Source of the DNA: Pseudomonadota bacterium
GTDB lineage: Bacteria; Pseudomonadota; Alphaproteobacteria; Micavibrionales; Micavibrionaceae
NCBI GenBank assembly: GCA_016198545.1
Contig: JACQIJ010000171.1
Coordinates: 1-9,020, forward strand
Direction: 5' to 3'
DNA length: 9,020 bases
Part shown: piece after piece, positions 6,524 through 9,020 of the stretch
Layout: each line of letters begins with the position of its first letter
Position numbering within the stretch: position 1 is the first letter of the stretch
Notes under the pieces: generated by a model
The model's input: only the letters and a program-made list of their open reading frames with translations
What the model was told of the DNA's origin: nothing
Databases searched by the model: none
Position numbers and translations under genes: made by a program

Positions 6524-6527
<4 letters not shown>
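6108..6527 (-). CDS. sufT: SUF system protein SufT (DUF59/MIP18 family)
   Basis: SufT-type DUF59 proteins assist Fe-S cluster maturation together with SUF. The exact step is not settled. This 139-residue protein shows the family core DPEIPVNIYELGLIY (50-64) and LTSPACPVAQEMP with the conserved Cys89. It ends in the VEVIWDPPWDPSKMAETAKL segment typical of the SUF-linked subfamily. About 35 extra residues precede the core (PPEAEVPADHPLWPLIHAAL), as in alphaproteobacterial SUF-linked members. The ATG overlaps the sufS stop as ATGA (6527-6524), so it is probably translationally coupled. It ends with TGA followed directly by TAG, in-frame tandem stops, before the A-type carrier. Confidence 0.92.
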
Positions 6528-7725
<1,198 letters not shown>

Positions 7726-7729
<4 letters not shown>

Positions 7730-8709
7730 GAATCCCCCCGCGCAAGCCACTCATGAATTTTTTTCCTGAACATCTCCGCAATGTCCCCGTCCCCGGCCTT
7801 CTCCGCCACCTCATTCACGAACGCCGACAGGAGGACGGCACGCGCCTCATCCTCATCCACCCCGCGGGAGCGCATGTAAAATAGAGCTTCCTCGTCCAGC
7901 GCGCCTGTCGTCGCGCCGTGGGAGCACTTCACGTCGTCGGCATAAATCTCCAGTTCCGGCTTCGTATCCATCTCCGCGCCTTCGGACAAAAGGATGGCAT
8001 TGGAAAGCTGCGTCGCGTCCGTTCCATCCGCGCCGCGCGCGACGAGAATCTTTCCCTGATACACGCCGTGCGCCTGATCGCGCAGCAAGGATCGGTAAAA
8101 CTGTTCCGACCGGCAGCCGGGCGCAGCGTGCACAACGGTCAGGGTCGAATCGCCATGCTGCTTTCCCCGCAGCAGATTGACGCCGTACAGCGCGCACGAT
8201 GCCCCTTCCCCGTTCAAGTCGACGTGCATCTCGTTGCGGCTCAGAAGCGATCCGGTCGTCAGCGTAAATACCTCATACCGGCCGCCCTTTCCCATCGTTA
8301 CATTCGTATTCTGCGTATAAATGGCATCTTCGGGATTCTCCTGCAGACGGATATGGCGCAAAACCGCGCCCGCGCCGATGGCTATCTGCGTTTGCTGGTT
8401 GTTCCAGAAACGGCCCCGGCCCTCATGCCGTTCGATAACGCTCAGGGCCGCGCCAGCGCCCAGCCGCATATCCATGCGCGGCATGAAGAATGAGTTGTCG
8501 AACCCGCGGATGGCGATTTCAGAAGGCTCCGCTGCGCGCTCGCCGGACGGCACATCGATTACCCACCCGTCCTTCTCCTCGCGCACATACGCGCCGCCGC
8601 GCACGCTCACGGGAGGTCTCACGGCCTCCTGCGGCATGCCCTTTACGGCCAGCGCAAGATTTGTGTATTTCCATGACTCCGCGTCATGCGCGGGAAGCGC
8701 GATGTTCAT
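7726..8709 (-). CDS. sufD: SUF scaffold subunit SufD
   Basis: SufD pairs with SufB and the ATPase SufC to form the SufBC2D scaffold on which Fe-S clusters are built. This protein has 327 residues, about 100 shorter than E. coli SufD (423). It starts ESWKYTNL at residue 11, a motif that normally sits farther into the protein, so part of the N-terminal helical region is missing. The beta-helix core follows, then the conserved C-terminal block KCSHGATTGALDEE (261-274). His264 there corresponds to the E. coli SufD His360 implicated in cluster building. The final FYMRSRGVDEDEARAVLLSAF helix region is family-typical. The start overlaps the sufC stop as ATGA (8709-8706), with GGAGAGG upstream. The short size could be natural for this lineage. 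Confidence 0.93.
7734..7739 (-). promoter_or_regulatory. G-rich ribosome binding site for sufS
   Basis: Six consecutive G on the - strand lie 4 nt before the ATG at 7729, inside the last sufD codons. Together with the ATGA overlap, this supports that ATG over the GTG at 7750 as the sufS start. Confidence 0.5.
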
Positions 8710-9020
8710 GCCGCCTCTCCCGTAAATTCCGCATATCCCTTCTTCTCCAGCTCGCGCGCAAGCTCAGGCCCGCCGGATTTCACGATCCGCCCGCCGGCCA
8801 GAACATGCACCCTGTCCGGCTTGATGTAATCCAGAAGGCGCTGGTAGTGCGTAATGACCAGAAACCCGCGCTCCGGCGAGCGCAGCGCATTGACCCCGTC
8901 GGCCACAACTTTCAGCGCGTCTATATCAAGGCCGCTGTCGGTTTCGTCGAGCACGGCGAAGCGCGGGGCCAGAACGGCCATCTGCAACACTTCTGCGCGT
9001 TTCTTTTCTCCGCCGGAAAA
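8706..9020 (-). CDS. sufC: SUF ATPase SufC, C-terminal part
   Basis: SufC is the ABC-type ATPase of the SufBCD scaffold, cytoplasmic and not a transporter. Only the last 104 codons plus the stop are in the window, because the gene enters across its right edge. The visible part begins FSGGEKKRAEVLQMA, the ABC signature with the SufC-specific EKKR. Walker B follows as FAVLDETDSGLDIDAL, with Glu in the catalytic position and the SufC-typical Asp-Ser-Gly-Leu-Asp. The H-loop is ITHYQRLLDYIKPD. Typical SufC proteins are about 250 residues, so the Walker A part lies beyond 9020. The TGA at 8708-8706 overlaps the sufD ATG. Confidence 0.97.
   Translation of the reverse strand, partial: FSGGEKKRAEVLQMAVLAPRFAVLDETDSGLDIDALKVVADGVNALRSPERGFLVITHYQRLLDYIKPDRVHVLAGGRIVKSGGPELARELEKKGYAEFTGEAA

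Overview
The window looks like ordinary chromosomal housekeeping DNA from an alphaproteobacterium. It is moderately GC-rich by eye. The evidence is the NusA/IF-2/RbfA/TruB/S15 gene order, an IF-2 N-terminus of alphaproteobacterial style (TLSLGGKGTLSLK, then SHGRGKTVAVE), and a SUF operon of alphaproteobacterial type (sufC-sufD-sufS-DUF59-A-type carrier). I cannot name the genus. I see no mobile element, CRISPR array, tRNA or rRNA.

Positions 1-5062 on the + strand hold a translation and ribosome-assembly operon: the 3' part of nusA, infB, rbfA, an unrecognised 85-aa membrane protein, truB and rpsO. Spacing is very tight. rbfA starts 2 nt after infB. The 85-aa ORF overlaps rbfA by 4 nt and overlaps truB by 1 nt. 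The ylxR gene often found between nusA and infB is missing, and so is the pnp that usually follows rpsO. The operon ends at a strong hairpin at 5078-5106 that looks able to work in both directions. The nusA reading frame is interrupted near the window edge by a TAA at 47-49, inside a cluster of residues unlike the family. A low-quality sequence end is the likeliest cause.

Positions 5126-5614 (- strand) hold a lone Sel1-like repeat protein. It has its own candidate sigma70-type promoter (perfect TTGACA, 17-nt spacer, weak -10) and two copies of ATATGCAT in its leader.

Positions 5709-9020 (- strand) hold the distal half of a SUF iron-sulfur cluster assembly operon. In transcription order it runs sufC (3' part only), sufD, sufS, sufT (DUF59) and an IscA/SufA-type carrier. 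The sufC/sufD, sufD/sufS and sufS/sufT junctions are all ATGA overlaps, which suggests translational coupling. SufS supplies sulfur, SufC and SufD belong to the SufBCD scaffold, and SufT and the A-type protein act in maturation and cluster delivery. sufB and any regulator would lie upstream, beyond position 9020.

I found no convincing novel multi-gene system. The points most worth a second look are the nusA interruption, the 85-aa membrane protein wedged between rbfA and truB, the lone Sel1 gene with its leader repeats, and a notably short SufD.
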